DNA from: Sphingobacterium sp. SYP-B4668
GTDB taxonomy: Bacteria; Bacteroidota; Bacteroidia; Sphingobacteriales; Sphingobacteriaceae
Direction of reading: 5' to 3'
DNA: 64,000 nt
Assembly: GCF_027627455.1 (NCBI RefSeq)
Contig: NZ_CP115483.1
Span: forward strand, 310,001 to 374,000
Part shown: positions 1 to 9,992 of the stretch, piece after piece
How positions within the stretch are numbered: position 1 is the first letter of the stretch
Layout of the letters: every line of letters starts with the position of its first letter
Translations under genes and position numbers: made by a program
The notes under the pieces: model-generated
What the model was told of the DNA's origin: nothing
The model's database searches: none
The model's input: the letters and a program-made list of their open reading frames with translations, nothing else

Positions 1-85
1 GTCTTAATTTTTTTAAGAATTTTATGACCCCCAATCGTCTTTCTGTCATCTTGGCCCGTATATCTATATAAGAGTGCCCTAAAAG

Positions 86-1018
86 ATGAAAAGAGAACAC
101 ACCAAAGCCTTACACCACAAATATGTGACGGGAGTGGCATCAGCGTCTGAACGTCAGATACTGAGAGAGCTACTTGTACATGCACCCGAGGACGAATTGC
201 TGGATTTTGAAGAAGTCCTCAGTCTGGTCGAAGAGGACATCTGCATGGATGCCCCTACCTCTGAAGCGATTTATGCAGCTGTCATAGGTACAGCATATAA
301 GACCAAGTCAGCGTCCATATCCCTATCCCTATGGTGGCGGTCCGTTGCTGCTGCTGTGGCCCTATTGATAATGCTATCCGCTTATTTTTTGTGGGGACGA
401 GATACCCCCCCTACATTATATACCAATAATACAAGCTTTATAAAGGAGATCCTACTCGAGGATCACAGTACAGTATTACTCAAGCAGGGCAGTACGCTGC
501 AAGTGATCTCCGATTTCAAGCGTGACACCATCCGTAGCGTTCGCTTAGTAGGCGAAGCCTTCTTTACCGTATCCAAAAATAAATCGAAACCCTTTGTCGT
601 AGTCGATGAGCACCATTTTAATGTGAAGGTACTCGGCACCCAATTCAATCTCAAACTAAACAAAGCACAAGGTGTATTAGTGCTCAATACTGGTGCTGTA
701 GAGGTGAGTCGAGGGCCACTCAAAGCCTCGGTACGTCCTGGTGAGCGGGTTGATTTTGACGATAGGCACCAGCAGTTTCGGATTGCACAGGTGGACACCG
801 CAGCACATTCGGCCTGGAAATACAATTTGATATACTTTACAGCAGTTCCTCTTTCCAATATTGTCAATGAATTGAACGAAAACCATCCCGACCAATCTAT
901 CCGATTAGATAGTCGATATAGTGACCATCGCTTTTCCGGTTACTTGCCCCAGCAGGATTTAGACAAGACCATCAAACTGCTCAATACAGCCTATAACTAT
1001 ACCATAATAACCAAATAA
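86..1018 (+). CDS. FecR-family anti-sigma factor, locus A
   Basis: This is an inner-membrane anti-sigma factor that would hold an ECF sigma factor inactive until the outer-membrane receptor signals that substrate is bound. A cytoplasmic N-terminal part (about residues 1-80) is followed by one hydrophobic segment at about 83-103, a FecR periplasmic domain (about 115-220, including the family-typical 'VKVLGTQFNLK') and a C-terminal DUF4974-like domain (about 240-308). At 310 residues it is a normal length. Only 7 nt separate its stop from the susC gene, so the two are surely cotranscribed. The cognate sigma gene is not in the window and should lie just before base 1. Unlike loci B-D there is no room here for a regulatory element between fecR and susC. 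Confidence 0.93.
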   Translation: MKREHTKALHHKYVTGVASASERQILRELLVHAPEDELLDFEEVLSLVEEDICMDAPTSEAIYAAVIGTAYKTKSASISLSLWWRSVAAAVALLIMLSAYFLWGRDTPPTLYTNNTSFIKEILLEDHSTVLLKQGSTLQVISDFKRDTIRSVRLVGEAFFTVSKNKSKPFVVVDEHHFNVKVLGTQFNLKLNKAQGVLVLNTGAVEVSRGPLKASVRPGERVDFDDRHQQFRIAQVDTAAHSAWKYNLIYFTAVPLSNIVNELNENHPDQSIRLDSRYSDHRFSGYLPQQDLDKTIKLLNTAYNYTIITK

Positions 1019-1025
1019 AATTCAT

Positions 1026-4000
1026 ATGAAAAAAACCAATTACTATCTTAAACTTATGGGTAGCGTCTTGTGCTTGCAGCTCTGCATGCCACAAGTACAT
1101 GCTGCCGACCCTCAGCAAAATCGCGAAATAGGGAGCGTGATTGCCAAGATTGAAAAGAGGCTCAATATCCGATTTGGGTACGATACAGGTATCGCCCATC
1201 TGAAGATAAAAGACGATGCCAATTTGGATAACCTCAAAAAGGAAAATCTGAGCGCATTCGTGAAGGACATATCCTATGACAAACTGGAAGTGAGTCAAGT
1301 CGATAAGATGTTGTTTGTCCTGTCCAAGAAAGGCGAGCCTAAGAATGTGGCAGTCAGGGAGACATCGCGAGTAGAGATTGCCCATGTTCAAAACACCATT
1401 CGGGGAGAGGTGGTCGATCAAGAAAGTAAAGCCAAGGTCGCTGGGGTCACCATTCGGGTCAAGGGGACGGACAAAGCGACCACCACTGACAGCAATGGCG
1501 CATTTGCACTGGAGGATGTAGGGACTGATGCCATCTTGGTGGTGTCTTCCTTAGGTTACCACACGATTGAGATACAGGCGAGTCAGGCAGCACACATAGA
1601 GTTGGCCAAATCATCCGAAGAGCTACAGGAAGTGGTGGTAACGGCCTTGGGTATCAAACGTGAGAAACGGGCTCTAGGCTATGCTGTGCAGGAGATCAAA
1701 GGCGAAGAACTGCAGCGGGTGAAAGGAGTAGATGTGGGGACTACACTCACAGGGCGTATTTCTGGTCTACGAGTCTTCAACAGTACCGAATTCAATAAGA
1801 TGCCCACTATCACCTTGAGGGGTATGGATCCTATATTGGTCATTGATGGGGTGCTGTACGAAAATATGAATCTCAGGGATATACCCGTTGACAATATCGA
1901 GAATATCAACGTTTTGAAGGGAGCTACAGCCACCGCACTCTACGGAGCGCGTGGTGTCGGGGGCGCCATCATGGTGAGTACCAAGAAAGGGCTGCAGAGC
2001 AAAGGGACGGAGATATCCGTGAGTTCAAACAATATGTTCTTCTCTGGCTATTTGGCTCTGCCTACTGTACAGAGTTCTTACTCAGCGGGATACAGCGGCA
2101 AGTTTAATACCGATGACGAGGTATGGGGCGATAAGCTGGATATCGGCCGTCGATACAAACAGTGGAATCCCTTTACCAAGCAGCTTGAAGAGAGCGAATT
2201 GGTGTCTAAGGGTAAGAATAATTTTCAAAATTTCCTGGAGCCCGGTTTTATCAGCAACAATAGCGTAAGCTTTACCAACCAAGGAGAGAATGGAAGTATT
2301 ACCACCTCCATCAGTCATGTGTACAATAAAGGGCAATATCCCAATACCAAATTGAACATGACCAATATATCGGTATCGGGTGAGACCAAGATTACTGACA
2401 AGCTTAATTTGGAAAGTCGATTCGGGTACAACCGTCGCAATACGCCCAATGATTTTGGAGCGGGATACAATGCGCAAGGATATATTTACAATATCTTAGT
2501 GTGGACAGGGCCTGAATACGATTTGACCCAATATAAAGACTATTGGATAATCAAGGATGAAAAGCAAAATTGGAACTACAATGCGTGGTATGACAATCCT
2601 TATCTATCAGCATATGAAAAAATCAGTGCCGAGTTAATCAATAAGATGAATGCGGCCATCACCCTTAATTATCAACTGACCGATTGGGGCAAATTGGTAT
2701 TACGCTCTGGATACGACTATTACGGAAATACACAAGAGCAGACCAATCCAATGGGTATATACGGTACTAGAGGTGGGTTTTCAGGATATGACAACAGAGG
2801 GAAATATTGGACACGCAAGCAGGATGGCTTTTCGACCAACAATGATCTGATCTTTACGGCCAAGAAGACCTTTGGTGACTTTGGTATTGATGGGTTATTG
2901 GGAGGTGCTATATTCTACCGTCGGGACAATACTTTGACGGCCTCTACGGTCAATGGTCTTTCCATACCCGGGTTTTATTCGCTTCGCAATTCGGTCGGGC
3001 CGGTTTCTTCTGTAGAGGGTAAGGTCAAGGAAATGACCAACAGCATGTATGGGAGACTATCGGTGTCCTGGCGAAACATCATCTTTTTAGAAGCTACCGG
3101 GCGTAATGACTGGTCATCGACTCTCCCTCAGGAGCACCGCTCTTACTTCTATCCGTCTATATCTGGAAGTGTGATGGTATCCGATCTATTTGACAAGCCA
3201 CAGTGGCTCAATATGTTGAAAGTCCGCGGTTCGCAGGCCGTGACCAAGCAGATATTGGATCCGTATGAAATCAATCAAACTTTTGCTGTGACGGCCAATG
3301 TGTGGGACGGGATGTCTACCGGCTCTTACTCTAATTCGATTAAGGACTTTTCAGTATCCCCAACACAGCGTGACCTGACCGAGATTGGTGTAGATTTCTC
3401 CGTTTTGAACAACAGATTATATGGAGACTATACCCGCTATTACCGTAAAGAGCATAACAGAATTCAAGATGCGACTATATCGGGTGCTACGGGCTTCACT
3501 TCGCGATTGATCAATATCAAAGAGGAGTATATGACCAAAGGTCATGAAATCACGATAGGGGGCACGCCCATAAAGCAGGAAAAATTTCAGTGGGATATAT
3601 TGGGTAATCTTTCCCAAAATATCACGTATTACCACAAGTTGGATTCCGAGTATTCGGCAGATGCCCTGCATGTCAAAGTCGGCGAGCGTACCGATCATTA
3701 TGTCACGCGTGATTGGGAGCGCACGCCTGATGGACAGATTGTACACAATGCTTCTGGAATGCCTATCAGTGCCGTTCACGAGGCGAGAAGAATCGGCTAT
3801 ACGGCCCCCAAATGGATTTGGGGATTGACCAATACCCTGCGTTACCATGATTTTAGCTTATCATTCAGTTTTGATGGGCGTGTCAAAGGTCTCTCTTATT
3901 CCAATATGAATGCGCGCCTGTGGCAGACAGGGGCCCATCCAGATTCAGATTCGCCCGAAAGATATGAAGAGGTGGTCAATGGCAATAAAACGTTTATCGG

Positions 4001-4370
4001 CCAAGGGGTGAAGATCGTGTCTGGCAATGTGACCTACGATAAGTATGGGCAGATCCTGACCGATACCCGTGAGTTTGCGCCCAACGATCAGACAGTCTCC
4101 TATGAGTCGTACTGGAAAAGAGCCTATTCAGGTACGCGCAACATTTGGGATGAGACATTTATCAAGTTGAGGGAAGTGTCACTGAGTTACTATCTCCCAG
4201 CCGAGGTCGCATCCAAATTCAAGGCTAAGCGAGCCAGCGTAGGGGTGACCGGTCAGAATCTATTTTTGTGGACCAAAGAATATCGTTTCTCTGACCCAGA
4301 TACAGGTTCAGAGGACCTCAATTCACCTTCGATGCGCTACATTGGGTTCAACCTGAATGTCAGTTTTTAA
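1026..4370 (+). CDS. SusC/RagA-family TonB-dependent outer-membrane receptor, locus A
   Basis: This 1114-residue protein is an outer-membrane TonB-dependent transporter of the SusC class, which imports oligosaccharides or peptides with a SusD lipoprotein as lid. A signal peptide (to about residue 26, 'MPQVHA') precedes an STN-like signalling domain (about 35-100), a carboxypeptidase-regulatory-like beta-sandwich (about 127-195, 'IRGEVVDQESKAKVAGV'), a plug domain (starting near 'VVVTALGIKREKRALGYAV') and a 22-strand-type barrel ending in the aromatic C-terminus 'NLNVSF'. The STN domain means it can signal to the adjacent FecR. The substrate cannot be told from sequence; no degradative enzyme follows in this locus, so an uptake role for peptides or small glycans is possible. 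Confidence 0.95.
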   Translation: MKKTNYYLKLMGSVLCLQLCMPQVHAADPQQNREIGSVIAKIEKRLNIRFGYDTGIAHLKIKDDANLDNLKKENLSAFVKDISYDKLEVSQVDKMLFVLSKKGEPKNVAVRETSRVEIAHVQNTIRGEVVDQESKAKVAGVTIRVKGTDKATTTDSNGAFALEDVGTDAILVVSSLGYHTIEIQASQAAHIELAKSSEELQEVVVTALGIKREKRALGYAVQEIKGEELQRVKGVDVGTTLTGRISGLRVFNSTEFNKMPTITLRGMDPILVIDGVLYENMNLRDIPVDNIENINVLKGATATALYGARGVGGAIMVSTKKGLQSKGTEISVSSNNMFFSGYLALPTVQSSYSAGYSGKFNTDDEVWGDKLDIGRRYKQWNPFTKQLEESELVSKGKNNFQNFLEPGFISNNSVSFTNQGENGSITTSISHVYNKGQYPNTKLNMTNISVSGETKITDKLNLESRFGYNRRNTPNDFGAGYNAQGYIYNILVWTGPEYDLTQYKDYWIIKDEKQNWNYNAWYDNPYLSAYEKISAELINKMNAAITLNYQLTDWGKLVLRSGYDYYGNTQEQTNPMGIYGTRGGFSGYDNRGKYWTRKQDGFSTNNDLIFTAKKTFGDFGIDGLLGGAIFYRRDNTLTASTVNGLSIPGFYSLRNSVGPVSSVEGKVKEMTNSMYGRLSVSWRNIIFLEATGRNDWSSTLPQEHRSYFYPSISGSVMVSDLFDKPQWLNMLKVRGSQAVTKQILDPYEINQTFAVTANVWDGMSTGSYSNSIKDFSVSPTQRDLTEIGVDFSVLNNRLYGDYTRYYRKEHNRIQDATISGATGFTSRLINIKEEYMTKGHEITIGGTPIKQEKFQWDILGNLSQNITYYHKLDSEYSADALHVKVGERTDHYVTRDWERTPDGQIVHNASGMPISAVHEARRIGYTAPKWIWGLTNTLRYHDFSLSFSFDGRVKGLSYSNMNARLWQTGAHPDSDSPERYEEVVNGNKTFIGQGVKIVSGNVTYDKYGQILTDTREFAPNDQTVSYESYWKRAYSGTRNIWDETFIKLREVSLSYYLPAEVASKFKAKRASVGVTGQNLFLWTKEYRFSDPDTGSEDLNSPSMRYIGFNLNVSF

Positions 4371-4491
4371 CGTACCGGAGAGATTTAATCACGTATAGAG
4401 ATGAAAAAAATCACGATGTCAAGAATACTTAGCACCAGTTAATTATTCCTTACTCGAGATCTGATCAACAATTGACAAAAGCAATACACAG

Positions 4492-6012
4492 ATGAAAAAA
4501 CTAAAATATATCTTATTTGGACTCGTGATAGCAGGTTCATCCTGTTCCAAATTTGACGAAATCAATACCAATCCTGAGGCTACTAAAAAGGTGACCTCGG
4601 CCATGATTGCCACGCGTATCATTATTAATATCGCCAATCAACCCACGCAGAAAGGTTTCTTACAGCCTTATATGCTCAATAAGAATATCGTATGGACGGA
4701 GTTTGTCGAGTCTTACCAGTATAATGGCTTTGGATCGACAGGGTTAAGCTTTACTTCTATCAACGACGCTCACTTTATGGCGCAATTCGCAGGCACCGAG
4801 AAGTTAGCGAAATCGTACGATGGGTTGATGTACTTTGCCCGGGCGGTCAAATTCTTCGAATCCACTATGGATTTGGGCGATATCCCCTACCAAGATGCCT
4901 TAAAGGGTGAGACGGATAAAAATTACTTTCCTAAGTACGATACCCAAAAAGATGTATTTATCGGTGTTTTGGCCGAATTGGAGCGAGCAGACCAACTGTT
5001 TGCAGAAGGAGAGAAGTTTGCCGGTGATCCTATGTATGGTGGTGATCCTGTAAAATGGCGCAAGTTGGTCAACAGCTTTGCGCTCCATGTGCTGATCCAA
5101 TTGAGCAAAAAAGAAAGCGACAGCGACCTGCAGATCAAAAGCAAGTTTCAACAAATCCTCGCCAATAAGCCCATTTTTACTTCCAATGCCGACAATTACC
5201 AGCTGATTCGTTCGGATAAAAGTGGGCAGATATATCCTTTTTATAAGGTCGGTAATAACTTTACGATCTATCCCATCATGTCTACGGAGATCATCGACAG
5301 GTTGAAGACCTTGCAAGATCGGCGATTGTTCTATTATGCAGCACCTTCTCCTGTCAAGCTAGAAGGGGGGATGTCACAACAGGAGTTTGGTGCTTATGTA
5401 GGTATCGATCCATCGTTGGTTTATGACAATATCACAGCCATAAAAAGTACCCGAGACTACTCCAAGCTCAATGATCGCTACACCGAGATAGCCACTGGCG
5501 AGCCTACGCAGCAACTGTCCTATTCGCAGCTCTGCTTTATTGTCGCCGAAGCTGCTACTAGGGGTTGGATAGCCGATCCAGCCGTAGATTGGTATAAAAA
5601 AGGAGTTGAGGCGTCCATGAAATTCATTTACGATAATACACCCAATGCAGCCCAGTTTCATCACGACATGCCTTTGGATGCGACCTATATTTCGACCTAC
5701 GTCACGGGGTTGGGTGCGGCATTTCCTGTGGCTCCCGAAGCACGTATCGAAGCCATCATTACCCAGAAGTATTTGGCGAGCTTTCTACAGTCGGAATTTT
5801 ATACTTACTATGACTACCGTCGTACGGGCTATCCTAAGTGGAAGATCAATTCGGCAAGTAGCCTCAACTCTGAGGCTCCCGATAGGATTCCAGTCCGTTG
5901 GAAATACCCATCTAGCGAATTTAATTACAACACGGAGAATGTAGATGCTGCCGTCGCCCGACAATATGACGGCGTGGATGACATCAACAAGCTCATGTGG
6001 ATATTGAAATAA
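4492..6012 (+). CDS. SusD/RagB-like outer-membrane lipoprotein (SusD-like_2 type), locus A
   Basis: This is a surface lipoprotein that captures substrate and caps the SusC barrel. The lipoprotein signal peptide ends at Cys18 ('IAGSSC'), followed by 'SKFDEINTNPEATKKV', the start typical of the SusD-like_2 subgroup. The TPR-like helical fold and the closing 'RIPVRWKYPSSEFNYNTENV' also match that subgroup. At 506 residues it has the usual length. It lies 121 nt after susC on the same strand and ends in a strong terminator. In the gap a 13-codon reading frame (from 4401) is probably not a gene. Confidence 0.94.
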   Translation: MKKLKYILFGLVIAGSSCSKFDEINTNPEATKKVTSAMIATRIIINIANQPTQKGFLQPYMLNKNIVWTEFVESYQYNGFGSTGLSFTSINDAHFMAQFAGTEKLAKSYDGLMYFARAVKFFESTMDLGDIPYQDALKGETDKNYFPKYDTQKDVFIGVLAELERADQLFAEGEKFAGDPMYGGDPVKWRKLVNSFALHVLIQLSKKESDSDLQIKSKFQQILANKPIFTSNADNYQLIRSDKSGQIYPFYKVGNNFTIYPIMSTEIIDRLKTLQDRRLFYYAAPSPVKLEGGMSQQEFGAYVGIDPSLVYDNITAIKSTRDYSKLNDRYTEIATGEPTQQLSYSQLCFIVAEAATRGWIADPAVDWYKKGVEASMKFIYDNTPNAAQFHHDMPLDATYISTYVTGLGAAFPVAPEARIEAIITQKYLASFLQSEFYTYYDYRRTGYPKWKINSASSLNSEAPDRIPVRWKYPSSEFNYNTENVDAAVARQYDGVDDINKLMWILK

Positions 6013-6042
6013 GGTATTCCTAGCGTCAGCTAGGTAACCACC

Positions 6043-6082
6043 TACCCCCAAGAAGGATTTTGCTTCTTGGGGGTATTTTTTT
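6043..6082 (+). terminator. Rho-independent terminator of locus A
   Basis: A perfect 13-bp stem (6043-6055 with 6063-6075, rich in C/G near the base) with a 7-nt loop is followed by eight T residues (6076-6083). It lies 31 nt after the susD stop and ends the locus A operon. Confidence 0.93.
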
Positions 6083-6138
6083 ATCCACTTATCTACGGAT
6101 TAGATAGTAGGAGTAGGTGTTAAGTCACTGATTTACTT

Positions 6139-6166
6139 CGTCACCACGGGCTTGGCCCGGCGTCTA
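6139..6166. repeat. Divergent single copy of REP-like palindrome
   Basis: A small palindrome (CGGGC-TTG-GCCCG, 6147-6159) is set in a 'CGTCAC...GTCT' context resembling the dispersed palindromic repeat of this window (array at 13.7 kb), but with a different stem. The rest of the gap up to the next gene (6084-6320) shows nothing recognisable. Confidence 0.5.
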
Positions 6167-6320
6167 CACTACAATCTACTCTTGTTGCCATTTATATGGT
6201 ATTCCATATGTAGTTGGTAGCAAATTTTTGCTATTTGATCCGTTGGGTGTGGATTTTTTGATAAAAAGAATATCATTTGCACTAAATCGAAATATCCTGA
6301 ATTGAAACTTTTGGATACCT

Positions 6321-6752
6321 ATGGAAATATTGGAAAAACAAGATACATCACTCGCGAAATCAATATATGTAAATGAAGTGGGGCCCGATGTCCAACTTTT
6401 AAATGGAAAGCCAATGGATTGTTATTTTAGTATCTTATTGAAGATAGAAAATTTAAATCTTGCGAAGGATGAAATAGGTAATCAGTATGTGATTCGTATT
6501 TTAGGAAGGGGAGACAATCTTCTTTTCATAGAAAATAAAAAAGGTCTGATTTGTACTATTGATGAGGCCCATGGCATTATCTATGGTAAGTCTATCAAAA
6601 AATGGTACAATACTGATGAGGTCTTGAGTATTGATGAAAGGAGAAGAGCTGTTGGTTTGATAGAAAAATATTATGGAGAGTTTTATAACCCCAAAGTTAT
6701 TATGGATGAGGATGACAACCCTAACCAGAGCAATTGGCTGAAAGAAGGATAA
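6321..6752 (+). CDS. Hypothetical protein, 143 aa
   Basis: I do not recognise this protein. It is a soluble, acidic, Asn/Lys/Ile-rich product without signal peptide or membrane segment; the middle ('NQYVIRILGRGDNLLFIENKKGLICTI' region) reads like a small beta-rich fold and the C-terminus is acidic. The gene is clearly more AT-rich than its neighbours and stands alone, facing the convergent histidine kinase gene. Size, composition and isolation resemble orphan immunity proteins of polymorphic toxin systems, but no toxin gene is adjacent and this is only a guess. Confidence 0.6.
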   Translation: MEILEKQDTSLAKSIYVNEVGPDVQLLNGKPMDCYFSILLKIENLNLAKDEIGNQYVIRILGRGDNLLFIENKKGLICTIDEAHGIIYGKSIKKWYNTDEVLSIDERRRAVGLIEKYYGEFYNPKVIMDEDDNPNQSNWLKEG

Positions 6753-6822
6753 GGGATACCACTTAAATTATAAAATGCTTATTTTCAATTTAGGTAGTAT
6801 CTTTTGTTGTGCAGATGTTTAT

Positions 6823-8766
6823 TTAAACATTACTTTGCCTTTCTACGGGAAATATGCAGGTGATCAATGTCCCCTCTTCAGATGATTTTATCTCCAGCTT
6901 ACCATCCATTTCTTTAATTCTAGTAAACATATTCTGGAGCCCTAATCCTCTTTTTTGTGCTTTCTTCATTCCTTCACCATTATCTTGGACTTCAAGGATT
7001 AAATCTGTCTGTTCGTGGTACATGAGTACCGATACCGCTGTAGCTTTGGCATGTTTCAATATGTTTGCAAAGCTTTCCTGTACGATGCGGATTAGGTAAC
7101 TCCGAAATTCGAATGATGTCCCATCTAGCGCACCCTCGTCAATGATAACGTTATAAACGTAGACTGCATTTGGGAATGCTGCTTTTGCAAGGTCCATCAC
7201 ATGCTGCCTGAAGCGGCTCTCGTCAACAATGTTGGCCTTATCGTACAGCGTATGACTACGCCCTCGCACTTCCGCATACACTTGTTCGGTCATCTGCTTT
7301 AGTTGTTGTAGATTCTCCTGAAAATCTCCCTTTAATGAATTGGCTTGTATTTCCAATCTATTCTTTAGGCTGGCTAGGGTACCCGAAAGGCCATCATGTA
7401 GCTCGCGAGACAGCCGGTGTTGTTCATCCCGTTTCGCTTGGTCACGAGCCTCTTCCATAAGTGCAATTTGTATATTTGCGGTGTCATTGAGCGCGGAGAT
7501 GATTTGCTGGGCTTTTTTGTGCCTTTTTTGCATGAGCAAGTATATGCTAAGTATGGCCGCTACCGCTAAGCCAGAAATACCGATCAGCCAAATGGTCCGT
7601 TGCTGTTTCGCCTTCTCCGCCCTCTCCAGTGCAATTTGATTGTGCTCGGCCTCTGTATGGGCGTAGAGTAGCGTATCCATTTCGACGGTCACGTCAGCCT
7701 CCGATTGTTGATAAAGCGTTATGGCCTCGTGGAGTAGATTATAAGATTCTTTATAATTGCCCCTTATCGCTTGTACATCCCCTTTATATGCAGCGATATG
7801 AGCTTTTTGCTTATTGCTGGACGTAGGATATTTTTCCATCTCTTTGATGTAAAAGCTTAGGCTATCCGCATTGCGAGTTTGTAAGAAATAGTGTAGCCGC
7901 CACTTAAAAAGGCTGCCGTCCACATACACGGTATTTATATCTTTATATGTCGTCTTTAATCCCTCTAGTTTTTTCAATAACACTCCTATTTTATTATTGT
8001 CCTTTTCATGTACCGCCTTAGCGATCGGTATGCTGATCAGAAATAAGTCGGTATTGAGCAACATTTGCCTCGATACACTGTCTTTCCTTTTCAACTCTTC
8101 GCCGATTTGGTTTGCGAGCTGTGCTGCCTCCTCTGCTTTACGCTTATCATCCTTCTTAAGATATGCAGTGACGGTTGGGTGTAGTATATATATAGCATCC
8201 ATGCCGCTACTGTTCTTAACTTTGTTGTTCTTAAGTAAGGAAGGCAGCTGTCGGATGTATTTTTCTTCCTTTTCGTAAGCTTGGACAATCTTATCAAATA
8301 ACCCCTGGCCCATGTAAATATCGAATTTTTGCAACATTTCGATGAGCGGGTGTGCATCACCATTGGCTCGAGCTTGTTCGCTCATCTTCTCAGCGTAGTA
8401 GATAGAAGCCCCATCTTTACCGAACATTCGAGCGTTGTTCATGAATTTCTGGTAGTAGCTGATACGGTTGGATTTAAAATGCTCATCGTCCCACGCGATC
8501 GATTCGTATAGGGCGAGGTAGTCAGAAAGATCTCTTGTCTCAAAGTATACACCTTGTTCTAGAAAAGCACTAGCAAGCGAATCTACCTGTCTTAAGTAGG
8601 ACTCTTTTGAAAGCTGCTTCTCCTGATAAGCTTTAGCCAGTTTCTCATATTCTATTTTGATTTGACTTGCAGATGGGGCTTGAGCAAAGGCCTGTCGGAA
8701 GCCGAGTATAAAAGAAGATGATATCAATACAAGTAATAGGGTTCTTTTTAACGAAATCGAAATCAT
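6823..8766 (-). CDS. Sensor histidine kinase, NarL-type partner (HisKA_3), with TPR-like sensor region
   Basis: This protein phosphorylates itself on histidine and passes the phosphate to a response regulator. An N-terminal signal peptide (ending near 'RQAFAQA') and a long helical TPR-like sensor region are followed by one membrane segment at about residues 391-413 ('IWLIGISGLAVAAILSIYLL'), a coiled coil, the HisKA_3 dimerisation motif 'LSRELHDGLSGTLASLKNRL' (phospho-His near 457) and a HATPase domain with N box 'IVQESFANILKHA' and G box 'DNGEGM'. The start is placed at 8766 because that ATG begins a proper signal peptide; an upstream in-frame ATG at 8832 would add 22 unlikely residues. It is transcribed after the regulator gene upstream, with about 100 nt between. 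Confidence 0.92.
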   Translation of the reverse strand: MISISLKRTLLLVLISSSFILGFRQAFAQAPSASQIKIEYEKLAKAYQEKQLSKESYLRQVDSLASAFLEQGVYFETRDLSDYLALYESIAWDDEHFKSNRISYYQKFMNNARMFGKDGASIYYAEKMSEQARANGDAHPLIEMLQKFDIYMGQGLFDKIVQAYEKEEKYIRQLPSLLKNNKVKNSSGMDAIYILHPTVTAYLKKDDKRKAEEAAQLANQIGEELKRKDSVSRQMLLNTDLFLISIPIAKAVHEKDNNKIGVLLKKLEGLKTTYKDINTVYVDGSLFKWRLHYFLQTRNADSLSFYIKEMEKYPTSSNKQKAHIAAYKGDVQAIRGNYKESYNLLHEAITLYQQSEADVTVEMDTLLYAHTEAEHNQIALERAEKAKQQRTIWLIGISGLAVAAILSIYLLMQKRHKKAQQIISALNDTANIQIALMEEARDQAKRDEQHRLSRELHDGLSGTLASLKNRLEIQANSLKGDFQENLQQLKQMTEQVYAEVRGRSHTLYDKANIVDESRFRQHVMDLAKAAFPNAVYVYNVIIDEGALDGTSFEFRSYLIRIVQESFANILKHAKATAVSVLMYHEQTDLILEVQDNGEGMKKAQKRGLGLQNMFTRIKEMDGKLEIKSSEEGTLITCIFPVERQSNV

Positions 8767-8869
8767 AAATATAATCAAAGAAAGGTTTAAAAGGTATGGG
8801 GGTTGATTTACCTTATCAGGTACAGCCGCCAATTCCGCATAGCGACATGATGTTCATATCATAAAAAAA

Positions 8870-9496
8870 TCAGACCAACTTGCATTGGTTAACATAGTTC
8901 AATAATTGGTTAATCGAAGTGCACTTGGCTTTCGCCATCATATTTCGACGATGAGCCACAATGGTATGCCGACTCAAGAATGTCTTTTCTGCGGTCTCAG
9001 CTATCGTATGGCCCGACACGAAAAACCGGAGTATTTCGAGCTCACGTGCCGTGAAACTAACAAGGCGAATATCTTGATTTGCACTTTTTAGCGCTTGAAA
9101 AAAGGGGCATAGATAGCGTTCACCCTTGTCGATGATTTGCATGCATTCCAAAAGAACATCTAGGCCGCTGGTTTTGCTGACGATGGCGTCTGGAAAATGG
9201 CTTTCGATATTGTACACTACTTGCCAATTGCTGACACTGGTCAAAAAAATAATCTTAGATAATTTGTTGAGGCGCCGAACATCACCTAATACAGCCAGAC
9301 CATTGGTGTCTTTGAGGTAGTAATCCAAAAAGATAAAAAACTTTTGTCTGGTATGTTGACTTAAAAAACGAATCAACTCCGATATACCCTGAAATGTATA
9401 TACCGTCTCGACCTCGGTATATTTTTCCAATAATACGGCGAAGGACTCACCAAACAGTTGGTGGTCATCTAAAATAAGGACACATTTTTGATTCAT
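8870..9496 (-). CDS. LuxR/NarL-family response regulator
   Basis: This 208-residue DNA-binding response regulator is the partner of the histidine kinase encoded next on the same strand. The receiver domain has the acidic pair Asp10/Asp11 ('LILDDHQLF'), a phospho-acceptor Asp58 ('FIFLDYYLKDTNG'), the Thr/Ser switch ('IIFLTSVSN') and the conserved Lys ('IVSKTSG'). The C-terminal NarL-type helix-turn-helix (about 145-205) shows 'FTARELEILRFFVSGHTIAE' and 'LSRHTIVAHRRNMMAK'. Target genes cannot be deduced. Confidence 0.94.
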   Translation of the reverse strand: MNQKCVLILDDHQLFGESFAVLLEKYTEVETVYTFQGISELIRFLSQHTRQKFFIFLDYYLKDTNGLAVLGDVRRLNKLSKIIFLTSVSNWQVVYNIESHFPDAIVSKTSGLDVLLECMQIIDKGERYLCPFFQALKSANQDIRLVSFTARELEILRFFVSGHTIAETAEKTFLSRHTIVAHRRNMMAKAKCTSINQLLNYVNQCKLV

Positions 9497-9992
9497 GTAG
9501 TTTTTAAACTAGACTCTATGTTGAAAAGGTTGTAAACAAAGGTAAATATTCTAAGGATGTGATGCACGGCTTTTTTTGTAGGTAAATCTTGGTAAAATCA
9601 TGGAATAACATAGCAAATTTTTGCTATTGCAAGGCCTCGTATTATATTATTACTATTATTAAGAACTCTGATGCTACCGGGAGGAAGCACAGAGTTGTTA
9701 ACTATGAAAGGCCAACTGGGGGTTGACCAAAAAGAAAAAATTGCCTTCGCTACTTTGTTATCCAATATTTATTCACCTCTTGGCTAATTTGGGATATACT
9801 TAGTACAAAGTAACTATTGTCAAATTCTAAAATGCCATAAGCATCTTTAAATAGCTAATATTTGTCATGTGCCAATTTGATTTTCACTAATTTATGCTAG
9901 TGGTGTTGAGGCTGATAGAAGCATTTCCAAGCGTTCTTTGAGGATTGTGAGGTATATTATGCATGGAGTTAGATTGACAAACAGTATTTTCT
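9497..9992. other. Intergenic region without recognised gene
   Basis: This is AT-rich sequence between the regulator start and the convergent end of the methyltransferase gene. It holds a weak 7-bp inverted repeat (9664-9670 with 9690-9696) and a 28-codon frame at 9703-9789 that I do not call a gene. Nothing else is seen. Confidence 0.6.

Noticed and set aside
4401..4442. 13-codon frame between susC and susD in locus A, considered as a leader peptide
   Set aside because: Too short to support, no attenuator hairpin next to it.
8766..8832. Longer N-terminus for the histidine kinase from an ATG at 8832
   Set aside because: The additional 22 residues would precede a normal signal peptide; the ATG at 8766 fits better.
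9703..9789. 28-codon frame in the gap after the response regulator
   Set aside because: No ribosome-binding context, family resemblance or conserved neighbour; cannot be told from chance.
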